From: Ophiura sarsii
Taxonomy: Eukaryota > Echinodermata > Ophiuroidea > Amphilepidida > Ophiuridae
Direction of reading: 5' to 3'
DNA: 64,000 nt
Assembly: GCA_035610835.1 (NCBI GenBank)
Contig: CM069444.1
Span: 770,551-834,550 of the forward strand
The notes under the pieces were generated by a model. It saw only the letters and a list, made by a program, of their open reading frames with translations. It was not told the DNA's origin and did not search any database. How positions within the stretch are numbered: the stretch's first letter is position 1; every line of letters begins with the position of its first letter. Of this stretch, positions 25,550 to 43,219 are shown piece after piece. The translations under genes were made by a program, and so were the position numbers.

Positions 25550-25926
25550 TATAGTATTAGCAGGGGCGGCGCCAGGGTATTTTGATAGGGGGGGCAAAAT
25601 TATTCCGTCCCAAAATTAAAGAAATCGTGACTGAATTTGTGTTACTATTGTGCGAAGCACCAAGGTGCGAAGCACCGCGTTCCGTTCAGGGGGGAGTATG
25701 AGGGCGGATGTGCCCCCCTCAGCGTTAGGAAAAAAAATCAATTTTCGAACCCATTTGGTGCGATTTGGTGTGTACTTTTGACCGATATTTTATAGAAAAG
25801 CCATCACTTCATTTCCAATCAATATTGGTTTTTTTATCAAAGTTAGACAGCTATTTCGTTATATGCGAGAAAGTAGTTGTACATATATATACTGATGATC
25901 TTTTCTTGATTTAAGTAAGTATAGAT

Positions 25927-26173
25927 CAGTGGTTCGTAACCTTTTTGGCCCCTCGACCCCATCAGACATTGTTGGTCAGTACCGTGAAACCAAAAAAAAT
26001 GGCGAACAAATCATCCCGATCCCGAGCAGAAATTTTTGCATATTTGAACGTTTCTTTTGTTTTTCTAAGCCTTTTTAGAACGAAATATTAAAATGGTTCC
26101 CCCTAAAGATATATTTATGACCCCTTCATGATCCCCTGGAAAACCCTAAACGACCCCAGTTTAAGAACCGCTG
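25927..26173. mobile_element. hAT-like MITE
   Basis: CAGTGGTTCGTAACCTTTTT on the left and TTAAGAACCGCTG on the right are inverted repeats of the well-known CAGTGGTTCTCAA hAT type. Flanks GTATAGAT and GTTAGAT resemble a decayed 8-bp target duplication. Confidence 0.75.
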
Positions 26174-27135
26174 GTTAGATGGTTAACAATGTTAGGTTCG
26201 TTATTTATTTATTTTCCGACCATGATTTTTCATACTATTTTTAGACGAATTAGCTAGGTTTCGATTCCCCCGATTGACGCGTTGAAATTTGAAAGAATAA
26301 TTTATATAAAAAAACCCCTCTTAATTCCCGCGAATAATACGGTAATCCCCACCCCACCGAATGAATTTAGTTCTGGGTTAGGCCTACCTGTTTTCTGAAA
26401 ACATGCGCGCTTAGCGCGCGAATTTGTTTTATACTCAGTTCTGGCTATAATTAATGTATATTTTGGTTTGAAGTGGGCTTTAAGAATGATATTTCTGGAC
26501 ATACATGTATGTGCGCGTAGCACGCGAAAGTAAATGTTCATACTTTCATTCATACTCATTCATACTATTTGTAAAGAATTTGGTTTCGATTCCCTCGACT
26601 GAAGCCTTGAAATTTGATAGAAATAAATATATAAAACCCTTTAATTCCCCCGAATGATAGTCAAGGGGCGGGGTGCATGACCCCTCTTCAGTGGCGTAGC
26701 TAGGTTATTCATATTGGGGTGTGGGGGGGGGGGGACGAAAATGAAAAAATAAATCGACAGTATTTGTGTGAGTCCAGAAATGCGTTCGCAGCGCTGGAAA
26801 TTTTCGACTTTACACCTTTTTTTGCACGATTGAGCTACATTTGGGCTGTAAACAAGTTTGTAGCAAAGAATATTGCATTTTGGGAAGACACATGAAATTT
26901 TTCATCTGTGTACGTTTGACCATCATAATTCCATGGTCAAATGAACCGACAGTGGCGACCGCCCCCTCGCCCCGACTGCCCCTCCTATGGACACGCCACT
27001 GCTCATGCCATGTCTATCTGTTAATTTAAGGGGTGCCCCCTCCAAGCTGGATTAGATCAGCCCGCCTCCCCTCATTTAGACACGCCACTTATATCCTAAG
27101 TGGGCCCGGTGCAACTAGGCCTTTCCAATATACCG

Positions 27136-27280
27136 ATTGACCTCTGGAGTTCCTTTCCTCTTTTCTTTCCCTTTTCTTTACTCTTTTCTTTCCCTTTTCT
27201 TTCTCTTTTCTTTTCTTTCTCTTTTTTTCCTTATTTCTTTCTCCCCCTCTTTCTTTTTCTTCTTTTTTCCCCATCCTTCT
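27136..27280. repeat. Polypyrimidine (CT-rich) tract
   Basis: About 145 bp of almost pure T and C, mostly CTTTT units. Low-complexity ORFs on both strands reflect this. Confidence 0.9.
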
Positions 27281-27559
27281 TTATGCCGCTGGTTGTACCT
27301 TATACAAAACACATTTTTCAGAAACGATTCCGCTTTTCTTCACAGTGGCGGATACAGAGGGGGGCGGATGGGGCGGGCGCCCCCCCCGTAAAATTTTTCA
27401 ATATACCTTTAACGTGTACGCGCCCCCCGTAAAATTTGACAATATACCTTTTTTGTGTACCACTTTACCTTTTTCAGAGACATAGGTAAGTTCCGTTGGT
27501 ACATTTGCCACTTGTACCATGCGATTTTTTTTGCCGGTTTTGGGACAACCACATCGCTA

Positions 27560-27585
27560 CCCCCCCCCCCCCCCCCCCCACCCCC

Positions 27586-27634
<49 letters not shown>
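27560..27634. repeat. Poly(C)/poly(G) tract
   Basis: About 75 bp of nearly uninterrupted C, with two A interruptions. It lies in an insertion bounded by CAGTGGCGG (27344) and CGCCACTG (about 27729) in block A. Length in the assembly is unreliable. Confidence 0.85.
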
Positions 27635-27636
<2 letters not shown>

Positions 27637-28039
27637 CTTAGCAGAATTTCACGAGCTTACGGCAAAAAATTTTTAAATAAACTTGCCGGTTGACTTTCAT
27701 TTCTTGCCCCCAACCTAGTTACGCCACTGATTTAATCTTTTTTGTTGTGTAGATGACTGCCGCGTGGAATTGTTTTATTACCGTGACCTATAATAGATAT
27801 CAACATTTCCACAATGTTTATATTTGTCTATGTTCTTTATGTGAGCTGTTATTCTCTTATGTCACTTGTGTTTATATTCATATTTGAAACACCTCTGCTT
27901 CTTGTAAATCTCCCCAAGAACAGATTCATGATTGATAACTCTGGGATATTTTTTACACTGGTTGTTTATAACAGATTGCATGTTTTTTTCATAGATTTAC
28001 AAGTATAGAAAAAAACAACATAATTGAGCGATAAGTTGG

Positions 28040-30270
28040 CAGTATAAGTATGTTACGGTTGAGCAAGTTTAGGAAGATTGAAAAGTGCAGAGGAATTCAC
28101 CCTATAGTTCACTGCACAACTTAATTGACAATGTACGATAGTCATTTCAATAAATTCAACCTCCTACCGCAACACTGTGCTAATATATAAGTCTGTAACA
28201 TTTTTAACCTTGGTCCTTGAACAAAAAAAACAACAGAGTACATATCTTTGGTATCAAATTTATTTTACAAAATCTATTCATCCTATAACAAATGATAAAT
28301 CACATAATATAATACAAAATATGCATTTTCAAAATATAAGTAGAATGCAATTATCACACTATTCTAATAATATACACAAAGGGGATGAGAATGCACCTCT
28401 TTTCTACGGGTTAATGGCACTGTCTGGTTGGATCGGTCGGTCCCTTTTTTCCCTGTTAGAATAATGAAAATCTGTAAAATGTTTGCTTTTTTGGAAAAAC
28501 CAAAACTTTCTTTAAGTTGGTATTCATTTGCATGTGAACATTTTGGACGCCAAATTTGGGTCGGTCGGCCCATAGAACAAGGTTGTTAGTGTTCGTCGCC
28601 AAAACACCATAAAAAAGACAGTTCACACTCATTCAAATTCCAATTAAAGGGAATTCTAATTGTTACCATCAAGTTATGATGAATGTTGCATAGACCTTTA
28701 GTAAATATTGTTAGCTATAATATGACATCCTATTTGTTTCCAAAAACTGTAAAGCATTCTAGATTTGTGGAATTTTATGAGAAATCATACAGTTTTAAAT
28801 GTGACATTTTATCAGATTACGCGGGCATCTTGCCGCTTGACTATGAAAATTGCCTAGCTAGCTGTGTGCTGACATTTGGACATGCTTGTATCAATTCGTG
28901 TTTGGTAAATATGAATCATACGTTAAAACTGTATAGGTTCTTTAACAAATCTGCAAATCTTGAATGATTTACAGATTTTGGCAAGGCATCAGGTACCATG
29001 ATGCAATAGGCATATAGTTTGATAGCTCGAAATTGGTGAGCTTCCTTAAGAGCTCCAAACCTTGCACTTTTACACATATTTCTCACCAATTTGGACATGC
29101 TTGTATCAATTTGCGTTCGGTAATGTAAATCGCATCAGGTACCATGATGCGATAGGCCTATAGTTTGATAGTTCCAACTTGATGACCTTTCTTAAAGAGC
29201 TCCAACGCTTGTCCTACCTATTTATCGTCAATTTGGAACTGATTGAATTCAAGCTAACAATATTTTCTATGGATCGATGGAATTTACAGCATCATAGGAT
29301 GATTAGACAATATCTTATGATCCCTCTAATGAGAATATTCAGGATTATACCTGAATACAAGTTTTTGTTTTTGTCCAAATTTCCGCTCTTTTCATTTAAT
29401 ATCAGCCTGGTTTTGTCCTTTTATTAAGATTACTTGCTTCACTTTGAATGTCCCAAAGTTATGACTATTTTCTTATCAAATAAAATAAAGCTCTGTACAC
29501 TGTAGTAGTCAAGGTCACATACAGAATTTAGTATGTTCAATGTTCAATAGGCTCAATAGAGGTCCTGCACTTATTTACAGAAAGAAATCAACCATGCGCC
29601 ATTCACCGGAATTATGGCATACTGCAGTTCATCCAGTATATTCTTTGAATTGAATTTTTGACAGTGATGTAAACCTGCATGAACAATATTTAATTTTTAG
29701 CATCTTATAGTTTTGGTGAACAAAGTTCCATATAGTTCGTCGTGATATTGTTGAATAAATTCATCAGCATCGGTAGCAATAAATGATAAGGTTCTTCTGA
29801 ACTGATTCAATTGGTATACTCACTGTGCATGTTTGGCAAACGCTTTTGCCTTACACAAAACATGTATTAAGAAAGGCAACCGCGTATGCCGAAAGGTACA
29901 CAGTGACTATCATTTGGATCAGTTACATGAGTTTCTTATGAACTGAATCAGTTCATAATAATCTCATTTATCAGTCGGCCATGATTCTAGTTGACTAGGT
30001 CATACCCTGGACCCCTATGAGTCTCAAACCGGTACGGGTCTGTAAAATGTATAGTTCAGTCAGTTCCAAATTGGCGAAATTTGTTTACACCAGGGAATGA
30101 AATCGGAAGAGTGTCACACGCAAAATGTTCGCATGGCGCAATTATGGCGCGCAATGTCGCAGTGTAATTGTATGCGCAAAACTTGCGTATGCCAACATCC
30201 CGCTTATACACTTGTATTAATTTTGATACAAAAATGAATATTTCTCGCCAATTAGGAACTGATTGAACTG
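28040..30270. repeat. Duplicated block P (paralogue of 52702-54265)
   Basis: Matches in order: GTATAAGTATGTTACGGTTG, AGAATTCACCCTATA, AATACAAAATATGCATTTT, AATAGAGGTCCTGC, AAATCAACCATGCGCCATTC and GGCGCAATTATGGCGCGCAA. Block P lies after block A here but before block B at 52-56 kb. Confidence 0.8.
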
Positions 30271-30272
30271 TA
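30049..30272. mobile_element. MITE, same family as 58951-59184
   Basis: The ends TATAGTTCAGTCAGTTCCAA and the complement of TCGCCAATTAGGAACTGATT form TIRs of about 30 bp. A half copy lies near 54158, inside the paralogous block. Confidence 0.75.
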
Positions 30273-30384
30273 GCCGAAGTTAATAAACATCCAAATCCAT
30301 TTGCCAAAGATTCGCTCTACTCAAGTAATTTCTTTTAAAGTTGATATTTTGTTGAACAAATCCAAGAATTGTACTCGTAATTAG

Positions 30385-31345
30385 ACGGTTTCGTCAACCA
30401 GTTCGGTTGACTTCTTCAGTAATGGCTTGGTCCACTTCTTTTTCCCACGAGAGATGATATTCTCATTCCCAGGATGCAAAGTTGTGATAATTGGATCAAA
30501 CATGTGACTCAGAGAATAAATCGCAAAACATGCTACACCAGAAACGTGGCGTGATCCTGTTCGATCGGATGCAAAACATAGTCACCGAAGAACCTGACCA
30601 ATAATTTAGCAGAAGAACAGAGAATAAGGAAAGCGCTAAGTCTGTGTGGTTATCCTAAGTGGGCGTTCCAAAGAGTGAACAAAAAAACAGATAGAGGAGA
30701 AACCAAACAAAAAGCTCAAGAAAAAGGACAGCAACGATGTGAGCAACGGTATGGTGGTAATATCATCTATTCAGGGAGTGTTGGAAAGACTTCAAATATC
30801 TTTCAAAAAATGCAACATCCAAACTGCCATGAAGCCATACAACACTCCCAAAAGTCAACTTGTTCATCCAAAAGACAAACGCGATGCGGCGAAGACAACG
30901 GACTGCGTTTACCAAATACCATGTCAATCCGGCGATAAGGTCTCTTTGGCACCACATTAATAAATGAACACAAAAAGGGCACCAACAATATGACAGTGAC
31001 AGAAAATGCACACGATCCAACATAAAAAAGTCAACAACTGAACAACACAAATCAGCATTGACAGACCACATCGCACCGAAAAATCATACCATTTACTGGA
31101 GAGGGGCAAAAATCCTCGATAAAGACACAGACAAGCAGAAAAAGATGGATACGAGAAGCAATTTGGATACGACGACAGGGGCCTAACATAACCAACCGCG
31201 ACGAGGGCGATTATTCTCCGAGTCACATGTTTGATCCACTCATTACTACTTTGCATCCTGGAAAGGAGAATGAGAATATCATCTCTTGTAGGAAAAATAA
31301 GTAGACAAAGCCATTACTGGAGAAGTCAACCGAACTCTGCTTCCA
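30385..31345 (+). mobile_element. Penelope-like element 3' fragment with inverted terminal segment
   Basis: Frames give the conserved C-terminal Penelope signature: RKALSLCGYPKWAFQRV, a linker, then VLERLQISFKKCNIQTAMKP, LVHPKDKRDAAKTTDCVYQI and PCQSGD, the start of the GIY-YIG-type nuclease region. In other frames it continues STTEQHKSALTDHIA, YWRGAKILDKDTD and FDPLITTLHPGKENENI. The RT core is missing. The last about 140 bp (31205-31345) also occur inverted at 30385-30525 at the left end. Inverted partial copies at the 5' end are typical of Penelope-like elements. Confidence 0.8.
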
Positions 31346-31379
31346 ATATTATTCAAACACAATGGACACAAGAATGTTA

Positions 31380-32340
31380 CCCCAATTTCGACTGGCAATA
31401 ACTCACAGTATCAATGGAGTTGTCAACAAATACAAATGTTTTACAATATACATAAATATGACAGATGTAAGTACCAAAGTATCATTACAATAATGATAGG
31501 CATGTCCACTTATTAACCCTAATTTGTAGGGGCCGGTGTGATTTTCTTTAAATGTTCACTTTATATAAGATGTCAGACACATTTAGATTTCTATATTTTG
31601 GCAAATAATAAGAGAATCATCATTGAATGACCACAAAGATTTTACAAGATACAGATAAATATGACAGATGTACCAAAGTATCATAACAATAATGTTAGGC
31701 ATGCCCGCTTATTAAACCTAATTTTTAGGGGCCTGTTTGATTTTCTTTAAATGTTCACTTTATGGTTTTTTTTATAAGATGTCAGAAAAATTTAGATTTC
31801 TTTATTTTGGCAAATAATAAGAGGGTCATCATCATTGAATGACTACCCTCTCCAAGGGTCAAGATTTATAAATATTAATTTGTTTTCTTTGCCTTATACT
31901 GGGATCGAACCTCTATATATCTATATGTGTGACTGACATTTTTGGCATCCCTGAACCAGACTTACAAGTTTGAGGTATTTATTTGTAGACATCCAGTGTC
32001 ATTGCTTCAAGATTTGTTAACACAAGTTTTTCTGAAACTGAAGGCTTCAGAATGATAGTTTATCTATTAGCGTTAAATTGTATGGGAAAAGGTATTACCG
32101 AACTGAAAAAGTTTGAATAGCTCCTTTTTGAAGAACCGGCAGAGAAGGCTTCAGGACAGCATATACATACTTCCCAATTTTATTTTGTTTCAGTGACTAC
32201 TAAATGGTTTTATGATGTTCAATATTGGTGTGCATTAGGTGGTTTTAGATGGTTACAATAAACCTTTTCTTTCAAATAATCGCCAAGAAATGAGTCGGAT
32301 TGACATATCACCAGAACCATGTTTCCTTATTTTGCATCAG
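31380..32340. repeat. Dispersed repeat copy, related to 11.2-12.3 kb
   Basis: Two partly tandem copies (31390-31600 and 31620-31800) share ATGACAGATGTA, CATTACAATAATGATAGGCA-type and TTAAATGTTCACTTTAT segments with 11440-11640. The remainder to about 32300 follows 11700-12260. Confidence 0.75.
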
Positions 32341-32356
32341 TACAATTACTGATTTG

Positions 32357-33812
32357 TTAGACAATAAGATGCACCCGGTTTAGACGAGATAACCAGTGAT
32401 ATCATCAAGATCGGAGGTGAGCAAATATACACTCAGCTGGCAAGTCTATACAATCAGATACTTACTGAAAGAAAAATCCCCAAGGAATGGAAGGAAGCAA
32501 AGGTCATACTTCTACACAAGAAGGGAGACAAAGAGGACATCAAAAACTACAGGCCAATAAGTCTGCTCTCCCACCCATACAAAATATTTACAAGAATCCT
32601 TTAAACCAGAATGAAGAGAGTGCTTGATGAAAACCAATCAAGGGAACAAGCAGGATTCAGGCAAGGCTTCTCAACCACTGACCATATTCAAGCTTTAAGC
32701 CAGCTAATTGAAAATGCCAATGAGCACCAAATAAAGCTCTGCGTCGGATTCATCGACTATGAAAAGGCGTTCGACTCAGTTGAGCATAGTGACCTCTTCC
32801 TAGCATTAAGGAAAATAGGAATAAATGATGGATATGTTCAAATCCTAGATGATATATACACTGACGCTACAGCGAGGATCCATATCGACGAGGACATCTC
32901 AAAACCTATCAAAATCAACAGAGGTGTGCGACAAGGCGACACAATATCTCCAAAGATTTCACTGCTGCAATGGAAGAGGTGTTCAAGAAGGTAGACATGA
33001 AAGAAAGAGGGATACTCATCGATGGAGAGCGGCTAACAGACCTCAGGTTTGCAGATGATGTGGCTTTGCTAGCTAACTCAGTGAAGGAATTTGAGGCCCA
33101 ACTAAACTGTCTGAATACGGAAAGCAGAAAAGTTGGTCTGAAAATGCACAAAGGAAAAACAAAATTCATGACAAATTTCCAAACCAAGGAGTCCATCGAA
33201 ATTGACAAGGAACCGATAGAAAAGGTAGAAAGTTACAAATATATTGGCAAGGAAATAAAAATGGAGAACAATACGAGAGAGGAAGTCTTGATAAAAATCA
33301 AGGCATGCTGGAGCTGCTTCGGCAGAAACAAAACATTCTCTGTGATAAAACCATACCAATAACATTAAGGACAAGGGTTTTCAATCAATGTGTGCTACCT
33401 ACAATGACATACGGTGCCGAAACTTGGTCAACAACCAAAGAAACTGAACAGAAACTTCTAGTAGCGCAGCGAGCCATGGAGAGGAGGATGTTAAACATAA
33501 CAATACGAGACAAACAAAAGAACACTACCATTCGTAATAAAACTAAAGTAAAAGACATCATTGAAAAAATCAAGGAAATGAAATGGAGATGGGCAGGACA
33601 TATCGCGAGATAAAACGATAATCGGTGGACAATTAGAACAACCGAGTGGCAACCCCGTACAGGCAAAAGGAGAAGAGGCAGGCAGAAACAAAGATGGAGA
33701 GACGAGTTAACTGAATACAGAGGAACGACATGGACAAGAGAAGCACAAGACAGACACAGATGGAAGATGCTGAAAGAGGGCTTCAGCCTACAGAGGCTGA
33801 AAAAGCCTAGGT
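32357..33812 (+). mobile_element. 5'-truncated RTE-like LINE (reverse transcriptase only), degraded
   Basis: Begins inside the RT at PGLDEITSDIIKIGG with no endonuclease, as expected of 5' truncation. Blocks: HKKGDKEDIKNYRPISLLSH, TAA stop at 32602, REQAGFRQGFSTTDHIQAL (32641 on), FIDYEKAFDSVEHSDLF, INRGVRQGDTISPK, a 1-nt loss at about 32955, then FTAAMEEVF and the catalytic FADDVALLA at about 33049-33075. A further frameshift near 33300 leads to TYGAETWSTT and KWRWAGHIAR. It ends at a GKRRRGRQKQRWRDEL tail. It differs clearly from the 41.9-kb LINE, so it belongs to another family. Confidence 0.85.
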
Positions 33813-33995
33813 AAAATGATGCAATAAAACTCCAAAGTCTAGAAATGTCCATTTTCAAATTACAACGCACCATTAGGTGATCATAATTTCCTAATTAGGT
33901 ATCTGAATTTTATAATTCAAACGGTAAAATGAGGCCAAATTAGTTTTCTACAATTGGAACACTTCCATCCAAGTTTGCATATTTCGACAGCCCTC

Positions 33996-39740
<5,745 letters not shown>

Positions 39741-39827
39741 TTCTCTTAAGTGTAGTTACACATCAGGTCTGAAAATGAGAGAAATATAATATGTAAAATA
39801 TAGTCGTGATCTTGTAGACTTAAATAC

Positions 39828-39920
39828 AAGAGGCACCACCTCCGATACACTCATGATAAATCGCTTTTGATCATTATCATTACACCCATTTCTCTGGAAC
39901 TAGATGATTTGTGTCAGGTC
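39828..39920 (-). pseudogene. Duplicated, broken copy of the kinase gene's start region
   Basis: About 93 bp resemble 39685-39780, which covers the acceptor, the start ATG and the glycine-loop codons. GAGGCACCACCTCCGATA, CATGATAAATC, ACCCATTTCTCT and TCAGGTCTGA are shared. The copy has changes between the ATG and the glycine loop that bring in a TGA, so it cannot encode the same start. Confidence 0.75.
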
Positions 39921-39985
39921 TGATTGAGAGAAATAAACAATATGATTTATTTATTTAACAATTTGATGGGATCATTATGAAGGTA

Positions 39986-41112
39986 TATACACTGTTCAAA
40001 ATTAGTTCGGAACTTTGTTATCAATCGCCAATTTTTCAAATAGTACGTAATATATATTCATATTTTGTTCCATATAAACAAAAAGCAGTTGTGTTACTCT
40101 TTGCCTCACTCACCTGCTTGTCAATATGGGAAGGTCTTATTCAAAATGTGCCAAATTCACCACTATTCCGTGCCCAAAAGAACAACTCTGTCATCTGTGT
40201 TACATCGGGAGCTACAGGTGTAAACACGTTGTTTAAAATTTTTAAACAACTGCTGTTGTTTAAGTAACGTGCTTGAGAATATGGGGGAGGTGTCAATCTG
40301 TACCCTGCTTAAAAAAAGTTTTGCGTATTTAAACATTCGTCTAAACAGGGTACTTGAACAACGTCAGTTGTTTAAAGGTTTTAAACAACTGCTGTTGTTT
40401 AAGTAACGTGCTTGAGAATATGGGGAGGTGTCAATCTGTACCTGCTTAAACATTCGTCTAAACAGGGTACTAGAACAACGTCAGTTGTTTAAAGGTTTTA
40501 AACAACTGCTGTTGTTTTAGTAACGTGCTTGAGAATATGGGGAGGTGTCAATCTGTACCCTGCTTAAACTTTCGTCTAAACAGGGTACTTGAACAACGTC
40601 AGTTGTTTAAAGGTTTTAAACAACTGCTGTTGTTTAAGTAACGTGCTTGAGAATATGGGGAGGTGTCAATCTGTACCCTGCTTAAACTTTCGTCTAAACA
40701 GGGTACTTGAACAACGTCAGTTGTTTAAAGGTTTTAAACAACTGCTGTTGTTTTAGTAACGTGCTTGAGAATATGGGGAGGTGTCAATCTGTACCCTGCT
40801 TAAACATTCGTCTAAACAGGGAACTAGAACAACGTCACATGTTTAAAGGTTTTAAACAACGTTTAACACTTCAATTGAATATTTGTACTTTTGAGTAAAA
40901 ACTAGTGGTAAATTGGGCACATTTTGAATGAGACCTTCCCATATTCAAAAGCAGGAGGCTAAGCACTATAACAAGGGATTGCTACGAATGAGGTATCGTT
41001 GGAAAGACGAACACATCAGTTTGTCATTGGTATGATACACATGACTAAATCACTAAATATTTTAGAAATTGACGATTGAAAACAAATTTCTGAACTTTGT
41101 TGAGCAGTTTAT
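39986..41112. mobile_element. TIR element containing a 118-bp tandem array
   Basis: Left and right arms are inverted copies of about 200 bp: GGAACTTTGTTATCAATCGC pairs with GACGATTGAAAACAAATTTC, and GGGAAGGTCTTATTCAAAAT with ATTTTGAATGAGACCTTCCC. Ends resemble ACTGTTCAA/TTGAGCAGT. The centre is replaced by tandem repeats. It lies just upstream of the kinase gene. Confidence 0.78.
40230..40865. repeat. 118-bp tandem repeat, about five units
   Basis: The unit contains TTTTAAACAACTGCTGTTGT, TAACGTGCTTGAGAATATGG, GGTGTCAATCTGTACC and GTCTAAACAGGGTACT. The anchor TAAACAACTGCTG falls at 40242, 40382, 40499, 40617 and 40735. Each unit includes short palindromes such as GTTGTTTAAA/TTTAAACAAC and can form hairpins. 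Confidence 0.92.
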
Positions 41113-41925
41113 AATGTTAACTTGTACACTTGAACAGACTATCTGTAATATATGATATAGGCCTACATGGCGAATCAAAACATTTGGGACTCTGTTTCAT
41201 GACGTTGTAATTTCTTGTTTTAATCTTCGGACCATGACCAACTTCAATGTAAAGCCCAATTAATTCTTCTAATATCCTGAAAATATGAGACCAATCCGAT
41301 GAAGAATAAGAACATTACTTTGCGTAAACCATGTCATTTACTGGTTTGTACAATGAGATTACATGTACAGACCAGTAAATAACATGGTTATCGTTTCAAT
41401 ACGTCACAATAATTATAAACATAGTATACAAACGTCACAATAATCACCGATAGTCAACGAAAGGCCTGCTGAATTGGTTGGGATAAAAAATGCTTCAAAA
41501 GTAGTGTTGTTGGCTATAATTTTGATTGGATTGATTTAAATGAAGATTGTCAAACAAAATCAGTGCAAATTTGTATCGTTTGACCAGTTTTTCTTAATGA
41601 TTTTATAGTCCTTTTAGAGACTTCAATAATTTATTAGAATCGCTTAGACCTACATCTTGGTAAAAGGTCCTTGGAACGCTTTACACGTTTTGAGCATTAT
41701 GTGCAGATTTTGTCCTGATCTTTAAATTATGTTTATTTTGTTTAAGAGCTGAATAGGACATCTTAGACAACACTTTTACCTTCCCCACTCCCCAACGATC
41801 AATGTTAGGACACCTTGGACAACTGATGAAAACATTAACATTCTCCAACATTTTTTTCCCTTCTTTTTTCAACAGTGCATAGAGCACTCGCGCTTTTATT
41901 TTAATTAACACTTATACATAGTTCT
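41113..41925. other. Intergenic, nothing recognised
   Basis: AT-rich spacer between the TIR element and the LINE. No exon seen. Confidence 0.5.
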
Positions 41926-41934
41926 GGAGAGGAG

Positions 41935-43219
41935 ATGCGCGCATGGGCACCACTGGGATGGATGCTTTGCCCAAGATACGCCACAATGACAATGACAACC
42001 AATTCTATAACCATACCGGCTCGGTCGTCGCCCGGGTTAACAAGGATCGCGCTTTCCACCGGCACAAAACACCAGGGTGGAGGTGTTAAATACGATACTG
42101 GTGCAAAAGATAGCAAGATCCGTACTAGAAACAACATCACTATTGGCACCTGGAATGTCCGAACACTAAGAGCAAATGGCAAGCTAAATGAACTAACACA
42201 TGAAATGGTCAGATATCGTTGGCATATAGTCGGGCTCTGTGAAGTACGCTGGAAAAACTTGGAGAAACATCCACGGAGGAAGGCCACAAGTTCTACTTCA
42301 GTGGCAGAGAGGACAAACATCAGCATGGCGTTGGATTCCTGGTTCACAAGGACTTCGCAAACACAGTCAAGAGCTGTCGGCCAATCTCCAGCAGACTCAT
42401 TACCATTCGTCTGAGAGCAACCCCTTTAATATTACAATTATCCAGGCATACGCTCCAACATCTGACTACAGTGATGATGATGTAGAGGAATTTTATGATC
42501 AGCTACAAGAAGTCTTGGAGCAGACCCCCAAGAAGGATATCCTTGTTGTGCAAGGCGATTGGAATGCCAAAGTAGGAGAGGATGCTAACAACACTTGGAA
42601 AGGCACATGTGGGCGTTACTGCAATGCGGAAACAAATGAGAGAGGTCTGAGACTCCTTGAATTTGCCAACCATAACGATCTGATGCTGGCAAACACATTT
42701 GGCCAACATAAAGCATCTCGGAGATGGACATGGCACAGCCCAAATGGAGAGTACCATAACCAAATTGACTACATCATGGTAAAGAGACGCTTCCAATCGA
42801 GTGTGAACATCGCCAAGACTCGAAGTTTCCCAGGAGCTGACATCGGAAGTGACCATGAGTTAGTAATGATGAATTTCCGACTCCGCCTCAAGAAAATCTA
42901 CAAGAAGGGACAAACTAGGATCAAGTTCGACATTGAAAAACTAAAGGACCCAATGGTAGCAGAGGAATTCCAAGCAATGCTAGGAGGGAAATTTGCTCCA
43001 CTCGTCATGCTAGATGCAGACGATACTGACATGGACACTTTGATTGACAACTTAAACAAAGCGGTGACGGAAACAGCCAGCGAGATCCTTGGCAAACACC
43101 GACCAGTCAAGCAACCATGGGTTACAGCTGACATCCTCAATCTCTGTGACAAGCGAAGGGAGCTGAAGAAGACAAAGTTTGCGACGGAAGGGGCAAAACA
43201 GTACAGAACGGTCAACTGA
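41935..43219 (+). pseudogene. LINE endonuclease (APE-like), frameshifted
   Basis: The EN domain is spread over three frames. The first frame gives TIGTWNVRTLRANGKLNEL and VGLCEVRWKN (to about 42260). An unannounced third frame covers about 42276-42420 (GHKFYFSGRED, GVGFLVHKDFANTVKS). The frame from about 42420 to 43219 carries QAYAPTSD, GDWNAKVG, IDYIMVKRR and SDHELVMMNF. These are the substrate and metal-binding landmarks of APE-type LINE endonucleases, which nick target DNA. At least two 1-nt indels and a TGA at 43217-43219 break it. Confidence 0.85.

Larger units (their letters stand above)
25561..27289. mobile_element. Composite insertion of about 1.7 kb within block A
   Basis: Absent from block B. 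It starts CAGGGGCGGCGCCAGGG and ends near GCCGCTG, hAT-like in form but without a clear 8-bp duplication. It contains the CAGTGGTTC element at 25.9 kb, a CAGTGGCGTAGC fragment at 26.69 kb, G-runs and a CT-rich tract (27136-27280). Confidence 0.55.
24107..27830. repeat. Duplicated block A (paralogue of 54641-56120), interrupted by insertions
   Basis: CCCTACGGGTCTG, CCAATATTAATCAGT, CTACTGAAGATAGCA, GGACAAGTTTTGGAT and TTAAACTCATTATGAAC match block B in order up to 24903. After the MITE the match resumes with TATAGTATTAG (25550), then again at 27291 (CTTATACAAAACA) and at 27735-27830 (GTAGATGACTGCC, CCACAATGTTTATATTT). Between the pieces lie insertions absent from B. Confidence 0.82.

Noticed and set aside
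26690..26999. Complete hAT element from CAGTGGCGTAGC to CGCCACTG
   Set aside because: The flanking 8-mers (CCCCTCTT and CTCATGCC) differ, so the two ends may not belong together.
27409..27693. Poly-Gly and poly-Pro open frames
   Set aside because: Direct translation of a homopolymer C/G tract.
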